In this document: in pieces, positions 1-6,932 of the stretch
Layout: every line of letters starts with the position of its first letter
Position numbering within the stretch: the first letter of the stretch is position 1
Assembly (NCBI GenBank): GCA_019348475.1
Contig: JAHWJJ010000050.1
Coordinates: forward strand, 1-14,434
DNA: 14,434 bases
DNA from: Gemmatimonadota bacterium
GTDB taxonomy: Bacteria; Gemmatimonadota; Gemmatimonadetes; Longimicrobiales; Longimicrobiaceae
Reading direction: 5' to 3'
Notes under the pieces: model-generated
The model's database searches: none
What the model was told of the DNA's origin: nothing
The model's input: the letters and a program-made list of their open reading frames with translations, nothing else
Made by a program: the position numbers and the translations under genes

Positions 1-1
1 G

Positions 2-205
2 GCGAGCCGCCCCGCCGCGGACGCGGGCGCCGCCGACGCGCTGTGGCCCCCGCTGCACCAGCTGCGGGGCCCCGCGGGGGGGTCCGGCATGGAGGCGCGC
101 GCCGCCGCGGCGGCGGAGGCGGAGGAGGCGGTGCGGGGGGGCGGCGGGGCGGGGGAGGTGGAGCGCGTGGCCCGGCTGCTGCGCGCGGAGTCAGGCCGGG
201 GGTAG
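2..205 (+). CDS. C-terminal end of an unrecognised protein (5' end outside the window)
   Basis: An open frame runs from the window edge to TAG at 203-205 and gives 67 residues. It is Ala/Gly/Glu-rich (a run around EARAAAAAEAEEAV) and ends in a helical-looking segment, GEVERVARLLRAESGRG. That composition looks more like a real protein tail than the Arg/Gly-rich alternative frame at 43-312. I recognise no domain, so no function is offered. The choice of frame rests on amino-acid composition and on the C-terminal amphipathic pattern only. The next gene on the same strand starts about 200 nt downstream, past a pair of palindromes, so co-transcription is unclear. Confidence 0.4.
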   Translation, partial: ASRPAADAGAADALWPPLHQLRGPAGGSGMEARAAAAAEAEEAVRGGGGAGEVERVARLLRAESGRG

Positions 206-235
206 GGCGCCTTCCCCCGCGCCGGCGGGCGCGGG

Positions 236-277
236 CGCGTTCCCGTTCGGGAGCGCGCGTTCCCGCGGCGGAACGCG
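236..277. repeat. Paired palindromes built on GTTCC/GGAAC
   Basis: Two adjacent inverted repeats. The first is CGCGTTCCCG (236-245), a TT centre, then CGGGAGCGCG (248-257), with one mismatch. The second is CGCGTTCC (256-263), a 6-nt centre, then GGAACGCG (270-277). The same two-palindrome design, one with a 2-nt centre and one with a 6-nt centre, recurs at 7641-7686. Both sites lie about 30-50 nt beyond the stop codon of a neighbouring gene. There is no T tract, so it is not an ordinary intrinsic terminator. It may be a dispersed repeat or a protein-binding site. Confidence 0.55.
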
Positions 278-367
278 GATCCGCCCTCGCACGGCGCGGC
301 GTGAAAGGGTAAAGCGTTGCGGGAGGGGAGGATGCGGATGGGACCGGGAATGGGCCGATCCTTGCCA

Positions 368-373
368 TATAAC
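368..373 (+). promoter_or_regulatory. Possible -10 element of the response regulator gene
   Basis: TATAAC stands out in an otherwise GC-dominated stretch and matches the sigma-70 -10 consensus at five of six positions. No convincing -35 hexamer lies 16-18 nt upstream. Transcription would start near 380, about 23 nt before the preferred ATG at 403 and right at the GTG at 379. This is weak, single-element evidence. Confidence 0.3.
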
Positions 374-402
374 ACCCCGTGTTCGACCATTCCCCTTTGC
401 CG

Positions 403-792
403 ATGACCGATTCACTGATGCTGGCGCTGGCCGACGACGACGAGATGCACGCCGAGCTGGTGTGCACCTGGCTGGAGCGCCAGGGGTTCCGCGTGATGCG
501 CTTTCCCTCCGGCGACGACCTGCTGTCCTGGGCGTCCGCGGGCGAGCGGCACGTGGACGCCTTCGTGCTGGACATCGACATGCCCGGCCGCGACGGCATC
601 CAGAGCAGCCGCGAACTGCGCGCCCTGAACGGCTATGCGCGCGTCCCGACGGTCTTCGTCAGCTCTACCTCCCCTCGTGCGGTGGTGGAGGCGGCGCCGG
701 ACACCGGGGGCGTGGAGTTCATCCGCAAGGACGGCGAGATGTTCGTGCGGCTGGCGGCGTGGCTCAACGACAACCTGTACGCCGCGCGCTGA
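403..792 (+). CDS. Single-domain CheY-like response regulator
   Basis: A 129-aa receiver domain with no output domain, matching CheY in length. From ATG 403 the signature residues fall at CheY-like positions. The acidic pocket is D11-D13 (ALADDDE), the phospho-acceptor is D57 in VLDIDMPGRDG, the switch Ser is S87 in VFVSSTS, and the conserved Lys is K109 in FIRKDGE. It should take a phosphoryl group from a histidine kinase and act through protein-protein contact in the cytoplasm. No kinase lies in the window. A GTG at 379 would add eight residues (FDHSPLP-type) that are not part of the fold. No clear Shine-Dalgarno precedes either start. The gene is monocistronic as far as seen, being closed by a strong terminator 38 nt after the stop. 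The family call is secure; the partner and pathway are unknown. Confidence 0.92.
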   Translation: MTDSLMLALADDDEMHAELVCTWLERQGFRVMRFPSGDDLLSWASAGERHVDAFVLDIDMPGRDGIQSSRELRALNGYARVPTVFVSSTSPRAVVEAAPDTGGVEFIRKDGEMFVRLAAWLNDNLYAAR

Positions 793-829
793 CCGTGATC
801 CTCCGCTGACGGCGAATGAACCGATTCTG

Positions 830-868
830 GACCCCCCGGCCGCGGATGATGCGGCCGGGGGGTCTTTT
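830..868 (+). terminator. Intrinsic terminator of the response regulator gene
   Basis: A perfect 14-bp GC-rich stem (GACCCCCCGGCCGC at 830-843 pairs with 851-864) has a 7-nt loop and is followed at once by TTTT (865-868). It lies 38 nt after the stop codon. This is a textbook Rho-independent terminator in the plus orientation. Confidence 0.93.
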
Positions 869-869
869 C

Positions 870-1264
870 TGCGCCGCGTCCGGCGTTCCGCCCGGCGCCC
901 CCACTCCGCTCGCTGGTCCCAGATCTGAGAAACAAACTTCCGGCACCCGCTTCCACTGGTGGCCGAACTCGTGTTTTCGGAACTGTCTTCCGAATTCGGC
1001 CAACGAGTCGGGCTTATCCACTCTGTTGTCCAGTTCCAGCCCGGGCGGTCTCTTACAGATCGCAATCGGGTGGATGATGTGCCCCGGCGGCCCCCGCCGC
1101 GCCACCTCGATCCCTGCCCATCCAAAAAAACGCGGATCCCGTCCCCTCGCCGGCAGCATCGTCCCTACCAAGGACCGCGTGCATCCTGCCGATCCCATCC
1201 GGTCCGCCTCCGGCCGTCTCACCCGCAAACATCCAGCACCGCCCGTCTTCTTCCGACGGGCTTG
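870..1264. other. Intergenic stretch with no recognisable gene
   Basis: No open frame here has protein-like composition on either strand. The base composition is visibly less GC-biased around 920-1070 than in the coding regions. The only structure I see is a compound inverted repeat at 963-1011. Its outer arms are CCG-A-ACTCGT and ACGAGTCGG, and they enclose a 7-bp inner stem, TTCGGAA (976-982) with TTCCGAA (988-994). This could be the remnant of an older element. Confidence 0.5.
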
Positions 1265-1374
1265 TATTGCGGCCGCTCGGGCACGACGGATCTCCGGCGC
1301 GCATTCCAGAACGATCTTCCGCGATCCAGCTTCTGAGCCTCGCGCGTCCCAGCCAAAACCCTGCCGTGCCGTTG

Positions 1375-1399
1375 AAGCCCCACGCAGTTTGTGGGGCTT
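1375..1399 (-). repeat. AAACTGC-loop hairpin, copy 1
   Basis: A 9-bp stem (AAGCCCCAC at 1375-1383 with GTGGGGCTT at 1391-1399) has a 7-nt loop that reads AAACTGC on the minus strand. On that strand it follows a second hairpin (1401-1418). It could act as a bidirectional termination or mRNA-end structure, but no clear U tract follows. Confidence 0.7.
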
Positions 1400-1574
1400 T
1401 CCGCCGTTGTTGCGGCGGCTTCAGCCGCTCCCGCGCGTCGACTCAGTTCACCGTCGCGACAGGGGGTTCGTATTGCGGCCGCTCGGGCAACGACGGAGTC
1501 CGGCGCGAATTCCAGAACGATCCTCCGCATCGGGAATGAGGCTCGCACCTCCCCCAACCCGTGCCGTGCCGTTG

Positions 1575-1599
1575 AAGCCCCACGCAGTTTGTGGGGCTT
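1575..1599 (-). repeat. AAACTGC-loop hairpin, copy 2
   Basis: Identical to the hairpin at 1375-1399 and carried in the second 99-bp repeat. It lies 43-68 nt past the stop of the minus-strand gene at 1643-2017, with a CCGCCG/CGGCGG hairpin (1601-1618) between. Position alone would suit a 3' end structure for that mRNA. Confidence 0.7.
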
Positions 1600-1642
1600 T
1601 CCGCCGTTGTTGCGGCGGCTTCAGCCGCTCCCGCGCGTCGAC

Positions 1643-2017
1643 TCAGTTCACCGTCGCGACCAAGTAGGTGAGGAGCCTGTCTCCCTCGCGCGGATCGGAC
1701 AGGGAGATCCGCGAGCGGACGGCGCACGATTCGGTTCGATCCGCGGCGGCGCAGGCGGAGGCGAGCTGCGCGGAGATGGGGCGCGCGCGCTCCCCATGCA
1801 CCACCTGCACCACGCGCGGCGCGGAGCCGCGGATCAAAAGCGGCGTGGTCACGTCCAGGGTACCGCCGGCCTGCCGGGTCACCGCCGTGGCACCCGCCGC
1901 CACGCCGATCCCCTCTACGACGGTGACCGAGGCGGAGATCTGGGCGCGCGCCTGCTGTGCGTCCGCGGGGCGGGCGGCGAGAAGGGCGAGGAAGCAGAGC
2001 GTCAGGAAGGCTTTCAT
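1643..2017 (-). CDS. Small exported subunit-like protein of the pilus locus
   Basis: A 124-aa protein starting at MKAFL, with a clear Sec signal peptide (K2, hydrophobic core 4-15, likely cleavage after ADA at 18-20). The longer in-frame start at 2056 would bury the signal peptide, so ATG 2017 is preferred. The mature protein is beta-rich in pattern (QISASVTVVEGIGV near its start, LLTYLVATVN at its end) and has one Cys pair (C89, C98) that could form a disulfide. Its start resembles the subunits encoded upstream (NASVKV, NASARV), and its end resembles their ISVLN and FTAVN tails. I infer a minor pilus subunit or accessory protein, but no Pfam domain is recognisable. It lies 374 nt beyond the usher on the same strand and may have its own promoter. 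Its last codons are duplicated at 1446-1460. Confidence 0.72.
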   Translation of the reverse strand: MKAFLTLCFLALLAARPADAQQARAQISASVTVVEGIGVAAGATAVTRQAGGTLDVTTPLLIRGSAPRVVQVVHGERARPISAQLASACAAADRTESCAVRSRISLSDPREGDRLLTYLVATVN

Positions 2018-2391
2018 CCGGATCCACGGGGTTGGGGTCGCCCGTGGAGAAGGCACGCCCCGCGCCCTGCGGATTCCACATCTAAACTACTTCACTGCAA
2101 CGACTTATCGTAATCCATCCTCCTTCTCGGGCTGTACGGAAATACGACAACAAGGCCGGACCAACGCTGATCCGGCCGCGTGCCGCTTGATGTTTTCGAG
2201 CGTGGTGTACGAAAATCGTCCAGCGCGGGTAAACCCGAGGGAGCACAGGGCCGTCCCGGTGGCCTGTGGTCAGCATCCCCGGCAGGATGGATGGTTCGGC
2301 GCGCACGGCGGGCGCCCCCCACCCCCGGCCCCTCCCCCACAAACTGCGTGGGGGAGGGGGAGATGCCATCACTCCATCAATCCATCACGTT
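2018..2391. other. Intergenic region between the usher and the small exported protein
   Basis: No gene is visible. It contains several inverted repeats: GGCCGGA/TCCGGCC (2154-2177), CGGGTAAACCCG (2225-2236), CACAGG/CCTGTG (2244-2268) and a 12-bp AAACTGC-loop hairpin (2329-2359). The leader and any promoter of the minus-strand gene at 2017 should lie at about 2030-2150, but I cannot pick a convincing -10/-35 pair. Confidence 0.5.
2329..2359. repeat. AAACTGC-loop hairpin downstream of the usher gene
   Basis: A perfect 12-bp stem (CCCCTCCCCCAC at 2329-2340 with its complement at 2348-2359) encloses the loop AAACTGC (2341-2347). It sits 33 nt past the usher stop codon on the minus strand. The loop matches the hairpins at 1375, 1575, 9351 and 9732, although the stem differs from both of those types. 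It may protect or terminate the long pilus operon mRNA. Confidence 0.8.
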
Positions 2392-4917
2392 TCAGCCGGT
2401 GGGACGAAGCTGAACGGGAGGGATCTGGACCGGCTCCGAGCCTCGAGCGGCGGGGACCACGAAGGTGAGGGACGGGGGATCCGCCGTGGCGCGAAGGGCC
2501 TGGAGCGAGCTGGCCGAGACGGTGAGGGTGTACGCGCCGGCGGGGAGCCGCGGAAAGTAGAACTCGCCGTCGCTGAACGTCACCACGCGCCGCGGCTGCT
2601 CATCCCCCTCGCGCCGCACCTCGACGGTGATGCCGGCCAGCCCGCGCGGCGCGCCGCTCCACTGCACGCGGCCGTACGCCTCGCGCGTGCGCACCAGCGG
2701 CAGGTCCACCGGCGTGTAGAGGTTGGGGGTGGGGCGCAGCAGCGGGTCCGCCGCGCCGGGCGCCAGGTCGGTCACGGGAAGGCTGAGCGTGTCGATGCCC
2801 ACCGGGAGCACGGCGTAAGGCAGCAGCCCCCACGAGGCGTAGCGGCCCTCGCGGTCGGTGATCGCCCGCTCGCCGCCCACCAGCACGGGGATCTGCGGCG
2901 CCGGCTGCTCGCCGGGGCCCATGACGCCGTCGCCGTCCTCGTCCACGAACACGCGGCCGCTCACCCCGCCGCGCCCCAGCGTCTCGAAGGGGCTGGCGTC
3001 CGTGCCGTGGCGCCCCCACGCCACGCCCCCGCCCGCGGTGACGAAGACCCCCTGCCGGCCGGGCTCGGCGAAGGCGTTGGTCTGGAAGTACGCCGCCGGC
3101 GCGCGGGTGATCACGCTCAGCGTGAACGCCGGAGCGCGGGTGGAGCCCTGCCATCCCCCCGCCATGCTGATGCTGGCGTGCTGCCCCGCCCGAAAGGTGA
3201 CGCCCAGTGATGCGTTCTGCACCGCCGCGCCGCCGTAGTCCACGCGCCCGTTCAGGTTCAGGTCGCGCAGCATGGGGAGCAGGTGGCGGGGCAGGTAGGT
3301 GTGCGCCGTCACCGTGACGACGTCCACGGGCTGGAACCCGCTCTCGTACGCCACCCCGAACTGCATTCGCCTGAACCCCGAGACCACCCCCGACTGCCAC
3401 GCCGGCCCGCCGCCGCCCGGCCGCTCCCGCGCCCGCGCCTGCACGATGAGCGTGCGGCCGCGCCCGGGGAGAAAGCCCCGGAACGCCGCCGATCCCTCGC
3501 CGAACCAGAAGGGCTCGGAGAGGGCGGCGAACCCCTCCTGCCGCTGCCAGCCGCCGGAGATCCGCCACCCGCCGTGCCGGTCGTAGCGATGCAGCGTGCC
3601 GTGCGCCAGCGCGCCCGCCCGGGCGCGCACCTCCAGCCGCAGGTCCGGCCGCACCCCGTAGCTCAGCAGGCCGTACGGCCGCGTCTCCGACGCCCCACTG
3701 TCCCGCGCGGTGTGCTCGCCTCCGATCCCCACGGTCAGCGTGCGGCTGACCCCGTAGCGCACGTCGCCGTAGCCGAAGGCCGCGCAGGCGGTGGTGTAGC
3801 GGCAGGCGCCGCCCCCGGCGCGGTACCGCCACTCGCCGTCAGGCACCTGCGTGGCGGGGACCAGGAACACCAGCTCCTCCGTCCGCTCCTGCCCCGCGGG
3901 GCCCAGCATGCGGATGCGCACCGGGGTGGCGCCGTACCCCAGCTGCGCCGCCACCGGCTCCGGCGCGTCGCGCGTTCCCACCCCCACCAGCTGCTCGCCC
4001 TGGTACACCTCGTACTCCCACCCCGCCGGGACCACGGGGCGGATGAGCGCCTCGCCGAAGTAGCGGGGGGCGTACAGCGGCTCGTTGCTGACGGTAAGGC
4101 CGAAGAGGGGGCGGCTGACCAGCCCCTCGCTCAGCACGTCGCCCACCCGCACCTGGCGCACCACGCGGCTGCGCGGAAAGGCGCGGGTGTACTGCAGGTG
4201 GGGATCCACCGGCCGGATGCCGGCCGTGTCGAAGACCGCGGCGCCGCCCCCTTCCAGCGCCCCGCCGGCCACGGCGCCGCCCAGCACGGTGCGGACGCGG
4301 CCGTGAAAGCCGGTGTTGGTCACCGAGCCGGCCACCCCCCACCCCGCGGCCAGCCCGCCGCTGCGCGACGGGTACGGCACGTCCGGCTCCGCGGCCCCGC
4401 CGCCGGCCCCCGCGCGCAGCCCCTGGCGGCGCGCCTGCACGCGCGCGCGGGCCACCACGGGAAAGTCCTGCCGCCCCGTGACCAGGATGCTGACGTTCTC
4501 CCAGTCGATCATGACCTCCGCGGCCAGCACGCGCTGCAGGGCGGCGGGCGAGAGAAAGACCTCGGCCCCGCGCCGCACCCACTCCGCCTCGGCCACCGCC
4601 GCCGTGGTCCCGCCGGACGAGACCTCGCGGCGCGCCAGGTCCACGCGCGTCTTCCACACGCCGGGGGGCCACTCCAGCTGCAGCGTGTCGCCCCGCTCGG
4701 CCACGGGGATCTGCAGGAACTCCAGCACCTGGCGCAGGGGCACCAGCGGCTGCCCGCGCGCGTCCAGCAGCACGGGGACGGTGCGGGCCTCGCCCAGCGC
4801 CGTCAGCCGCAGCTCGAACAAACCCTCCTCCTGCGCGCAAAGCGGCGCCGCGCACAGGAGCGCGGCGCCGCACAGGAGCCGGACGGCGGCCCCGGGCCGC
4901 CGGCGCAGGGGACCCAC
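2392..4917 (-). CDS. Outer-membrane usher of a chaperone-usher pilus
   Basis: An 841-aa protein from GTG 4917, which lies 2 nt after the upstream stop and gives a signal peptide at once (hydrophobic 11-28, likely cleavage after PLCA, before QEEG). Extending further upstream would overlap the previous gene in another frame. Residues ~33-160 form an N-terminal periplasmic region (PVLLDARGQPLVPLRQVLEF, then MIDWENVSILVTG). Residues ~190-640 are rich in alternating strands with many Gly/Tyr/Arg, as in a beta barrel. A SdrD/carboxypeptidase-regulatory-like domain begins at 654 (GRVFVDEDGDGVMGPGE). A second similar beta domain begins near 745 (AYGRVQWSG...DGEFYFPRLPAGAYTL). The usher accepts chaperone-bound subunits and exports them through the outer membrane. 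The length is in the usher range. The context of a chaperone and three pilins supports the call more than any single motif does. Confidence 0.85.
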   Translation of the reverse strand: MGPLRRRPGAAVRLLCGAALLCAAPLCAQEEGLFELRLTALGEARTVPVLLDARGQPLVPLRQVLEFLQIPVAERGDTLQLEWPPGVWKTRVDLARREVSSGGTTAAVAEAEWVRRGAEVFLSPAALQRVLAAEVMIDWENVSILVTGRQDFPVVARARVQARRQGLRAGAGGGAAEPDVPYPSRSGGLAAGWGVAGSVTNTGFHGRVRTVLGGAVAGGALEGGGAAVFDTAGIRPVDPHLQYTRAFPRSRVVRQVRVGDVLSEGLVSRPLFGLTVSNEPLYAPRYFGEALIRPVVPAGWEYEVYQGEQLVGVGTRDAPEPVAAQLGYGATPVRIRMLGPAGQERTEELVFLVPATQVPDGEWRYRAGGGACRYTTACAAFGYGDVRYGVSRTLTVGIGGEHTARDSGASETRPYGLLSYGVRPDLRLEVRARAGALAHGTLHRYDRHGGWRISGGWQRQEGFAALSEPFWFGEGSAAFRGFLPGRGRTLIVQARARERPGGGGPAWQSGVVSGFRRMQFGVAYESGFQPVDVVTVTAHTYLPRHLLPMLRDLNLNGRVDYGGAAVQNASLGVTFRAGQHASISMAGGWQGSTRAPAFTLSVITRAPAAYFQTNAFAEPGRQGVFVTAGGGVAWGRHGTDASPFETLGRGGVSGRVFVDEDGDGVMGPGEQPAPQIPVLVGGERAITDREGRYASWGLLPYAVLPVGIDTLSLPVTDLAPGAADPLLRPTPNLYTPVDLPLVRTREAYGRVQWSGAPRGLAGITVEVRREGDEQPRRVVTFSDGEFYFPRLPAGAYTLTVSASSLQALRATADPPSLTFVVPAARGSEPVQIPPVQLRPTG

Positions 4918-4919
4918 CG

Positions 4920-5528
4920 TCAGTTGAGGACCGATATGGTCACGGTCAGCGGAGCCGAGTACAGCCCCGGCGCAAGGCTGCCGCCGGGGACCGTGAGCCG
5001 CCCGCCGACGTAGACGTCGGCGGAGAAGACGTTGTTCTGTGGAGTGTTGTTGGGCAGGTCCACCATCAGCTCGCTTCCCGCGGCCGTGTGCGAGGCGGGA
5101 TTGTACGCCACCTGCTGCACGTCGCACGTCGCCGGGGTGGAGGTGGTGGCGTTCCACACGCACATCCACCCGTACTCCACGCCGTTCCAGCTCACCGGCA
5201 GGTTCGTGGTCCCGTTGGTCAGGTTGGCCGGCAGGGTGAGGCGGATGCCGTACTTTACCGTCTTGCGCAGGTTGCTGAAGCGCACCCCGGCAGACCAGGT
5301 GCCCGCGGTGTACGGCGGCCGGGCGGGGACGGCCACGTCGCTGCCGGGCCCCACCGAGCCGAAGTACAGGTCCCGGGTGGTCTCCAGCAGGACTGGGGGC
5401 GGCGCGACCTTGACCGACGCGTTCACGTTGGCGCGCCAGGTGGTCCCCTGCGCGGCCGCGCGCGCGGCTCCGCCCGACGCCAGGAGCGCCGGGATCAGGA
5501 GGGCGGTGAGCGCGCCGCGAAGCGTCAT
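4920..5528 (-). CDS. Pilin-like subunit of the usher system (SCPU/DUF4402-like)
   Basis: A 202-aa exported protein. ATG 5528 overlaps the chaperone stop as ATGA, which implies translational coupling. The signal peptide covers ~1-27 (hydrophobic 8-17, AARAAAQ). The mature start WRANVNASVKV is an alternating strand suited to donor-strand exchange. DLYFGSVGPGSDVAV (53-67) matches the LxFGxIxPG pattern seen in DUF4402 and spore-coat-U-type subunits. C123 and C135 can pair. The C-terminus LAPGLYSAPLTVTISVLN resembles the G-x-Y-x-x-x-ITVT end of these families. It probably forms part of the fibre. Its position between chaperone and usher, its larger size and its Cys pair could suit an adaptor or tip subunit, but that is a guess. 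Confidence 0.8.
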   Translation of the reverse strand: MTLRGALTALLIPALLASGGAARAAAQGTTWRANVNASVKVAPPPVLLETTRDLYFGSVGPGSDVAVPARPPYTAGTWSAGVRFSNLRKTVKYGIRLTLPANLTNGTTNLPVSWNGVEYGWMCVWNATTSTPATCDVQQVAYNPASHTAAGSELMVDLPNNTPQNNVFSADVYVGGRLTVPGGSLAPGLYSAPLTVTISVLN

Positions 5529-6367
5529 GGCGCGACCGGAATCTGCTGGACGAGCGGCGGCGCCGGCAGGGCCCCGCCCGCGGGAAGGTCGTCCCGCTCG
5601 GTGTTGATGGTCAGCCGCAGCTGCAGCGGGCCCGCCGTCCCGTCGGGGACGGGGATGCTCAGCCGCCGCCGCATGGTGCGGTAGACCGCCAGGTCGTCGT
5701 ACGCGCTGGCCAGCACCGCGCCGCGGGCGTCCAGCACGTCGGCGCGCAGCGAGCCGAGGAAGGCGGCGTTCCCGGTGCGCTCCAGGTCCAGCTCCAGCGC
5801 CACCTCGCCCCCCACGCGACGCGCGGCGGCGGAGGTCACGGCCACGCCCGTCCGCACGTCGCCGTTGCGGTAGTTGGCGGCCATCACCAGCGTGGTCTGC
5901 ACCTCCAGGTGCAGCACCTGGTCGCCCCGGGCCTGCTCGATCGGCGGCTGCCCGCCCTTCGAGGTGACCAGCACGCGGGCCCAGTACTCGCCCTCGGCCA
6001 GCCCGGCGGGGGGCTCCACCATCACCCGCACCACCTGGCGCTGTCCCGGCTGAAGGAGGAGCCGCCGGGGAAAGGCGCGCATCCACCCCATGGCCGACGG
6101 CTCGCCGGCGGGGGGCTCCCGCGTCAGGTCCACCGCGATGTTGCCCGCGGTGTCGGACTGCGGATAGCCGTAGGCGAAGTCGATGGTGATCTCTTCCGGC
6201 AGCTGCCCCGGGTTGTACAGGGTCAGCACGCCCGTGCGCGTACGGCTGTCGATGTACAGCGCCGTGGGCGACACGGAAACGGCCGCCGCCTCGCGCGCGC
6301 ACAGCAGCGTGAGCACGAGCGCCAGCGCGGCGGTGCGCAGGGAGGGGACCCGCGTGGAACGGTGCAT
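5525..6367 (-). CDS. PapD-like periplasmic pilus chaperone
   Basis: A 280-aa protein from ATG 6367, with a signal peptide (RTAALALVLTLLCAREAAA, 11-29). The mature start VSVSPTALYIDSRTRTGVLTLYNPG is the first Ig-like strand pair of PapD/FimC chaperones. PRRLLLQPGQRQVVRVMVEPP (100-120) corresponds to the G1 donor strand region, and GEYWARVLVTSK (126-137) to the family motif around GEYR. A second beta domain follows to ~260. It should cap subunits in the periplasm and deliver them to the usher. It lies 38 nt after the second pilin gene, with a weak AGAAG ribosome site, and overlaps the next gene by 4 nt. A longer in-frame extension to 6865 lies wholly over the neighbouring pilin gene and is a shadow. 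Confidence 0.87.
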   Translation of the reverse strand: MHRSTRVPSLRTAALALVLTLLCAREAAAVSVSPTALYIDSRTRTGVLTLYNPGQLPEEITIDFAYGYPQSDTAGNIAVDLTREPPAGEPSAMGWMRAFPRRLLLQPGQRQVVRVMVEPPAGLAEGEYWARVLVTSKGGQPPIEQARGDQVLHLEVQTTLVMAANYRNGDVRTGVAVTSAAARRVGGEVALELDLERTGNAAFLGSLRADVLDARGAVLASAYDDLAVYRTMRRRLSIPVPDGTAGPLQLRLTINTERDDLPAGGALPAPPLVQQIPVAP

Positions 6368-6405
6368 CGGACTTCTACCCACTTGCCTTTTCTGGAACGG
6401 GTGCG

Positions 6406-6924
6406 TCAGGTCGCGGTGTTGGCGACCACCAGAAAAACGGTGATGGCGGCCGTGTACTCGCCGGGCGGCTGCCCGGCCCCCGGCTGGGCGGCCCCGCCCA
6501 GGTAAACCGTGGCGCTTCCCAGCCCCGGCGGAAGCGTGAACGACACCGGCTCGTTGGGGTCGAACACGATCTCGCGGCTGGAGCGCGCGAACACGATGCG
6601 CCCGTCGCCGGGGCCGAACCACAGGGGCAGCGTGGCGCCTCCGCGAGAAGCGAGCCCGGTGGGAAGCTCGAAGGTGAGGGTCACGTGCCCCGACCCCGCC
6701 AGCTCCAGCGTGGCGCGCCGCGCGGCGTCCAGCGGGCTCACCACCGCGGGCGCGCCGGCGGAAAGGAGCCCGAAGCGCAGCCCCTGCACGGGCAGCGCCT
6801 GCACGGTGCCTTTGCCCTGTGCCGCGCCCGGAGACGCGACGAGCAGGAGCGCGACCCACAGCCACGCTCCTGCTCCGCGGCGGAGGGGTGCCGCGGCCCG
6901 CCGCGACCGCCCCGCCGCCTTCAC
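6406..6924 (-). CDS. DUF4402-type exported pilus subunit
   Basis: A 172-aa protein from GTG 6924, 8 nt after the first pilin's stop, with TGAGG as a likely ribosome site. The signal peptide has Arg-rich residues 1-16, a core at ~19-30 and likely cleavage near SPGAAQ. The mature part follows the DUF4402 pattern closely: LRFGLLSAG (49-57), VVSPLDAARRATLELAG (61-77), TFELPTGL (84-91), LPLWFGPGDGRI (99-110), FDPNEP (121-126), VYLGGAAQPGAGQPPGEYTA (140-159) and a final strand ITVFLVV. It has no cysteines. Members of this family are secreted structural subunits, so its place in the chaperone-usher operon fits a fibre component. Confidence in the family is high; its exact role (major or minor) is not readable. 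Confidence 0.85.
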   Translation of the reverse strand: MKAAGRSRRAAAPLRRGAGAWLWVALLLVASPGAAQGKGTVQALPVQGLRFGLLSAGAPAVVSPLDAARRATLELAGSGHVTLTFELPTGLASRGGATLPLWFGPGDGRIVFARSSREIVFDPNEPVSFTLPPGLGSATVYLGGAAQPGAGQPPGEYTAAITVFLVVANTAT

Positions 6925-6932
6925 CCGCTGCC

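Larger units (their letters stand above)
1265..1660. repeat. ~200-bp tandem duplication, two copies
   Basis: Positions 1362-1460 and 1562-1660 are identical over 99 bp. The preceding ~58 bp (from 1265 and from 1471, both starting TATTGCGGCCGCTCGGGCA) also match with a few substitutions and indels. About 35 bp between these parts has diverged. Each 99-bp copy carries a hairpin with an AAACTGC loop on the minus strand, a second hairpin (CCGCCG-6 nt-CGGCGG), and the last five codons plus stop (VATVN) of the exported protein gene at 1643-2017. Only the right-hand copy is attached to that gene. The left copy is a duplicated 3' end with its trailing hairpins. Confidence 0.9.

Noticed and set aside
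764..1228. Minus-strand open frame over the response regulator 3' end and the intergenic region
   Set aside because: It overlaps a secure gene and a perfect terminator, has no recognisable domain, and a few gene-like stretches are not enough to support it.
2150..2300. Riboswitch (for example cyclic-di-GMP) in the leader of the small exported protein
   Set aside because: Several hairpins are present, but none of the conserved motifs of a known riboswitch class could be found.
3283..5013. Long plus-strand open frame (576 codons) opposite the usher gene
   Set aside because: Its translation is dominated by Arg, His, Pro and Ala with no domain pattern. It is a GC-rich shadow of the usher on the other strand.
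4918..5169. Upstream extension of the usher frame to an ATG at 5169
   Set aside because: It lies within the previous gene, reads as Arg/His-rich shadow sequence, and would bury the signal peptide that begins directly after GTG 4917.
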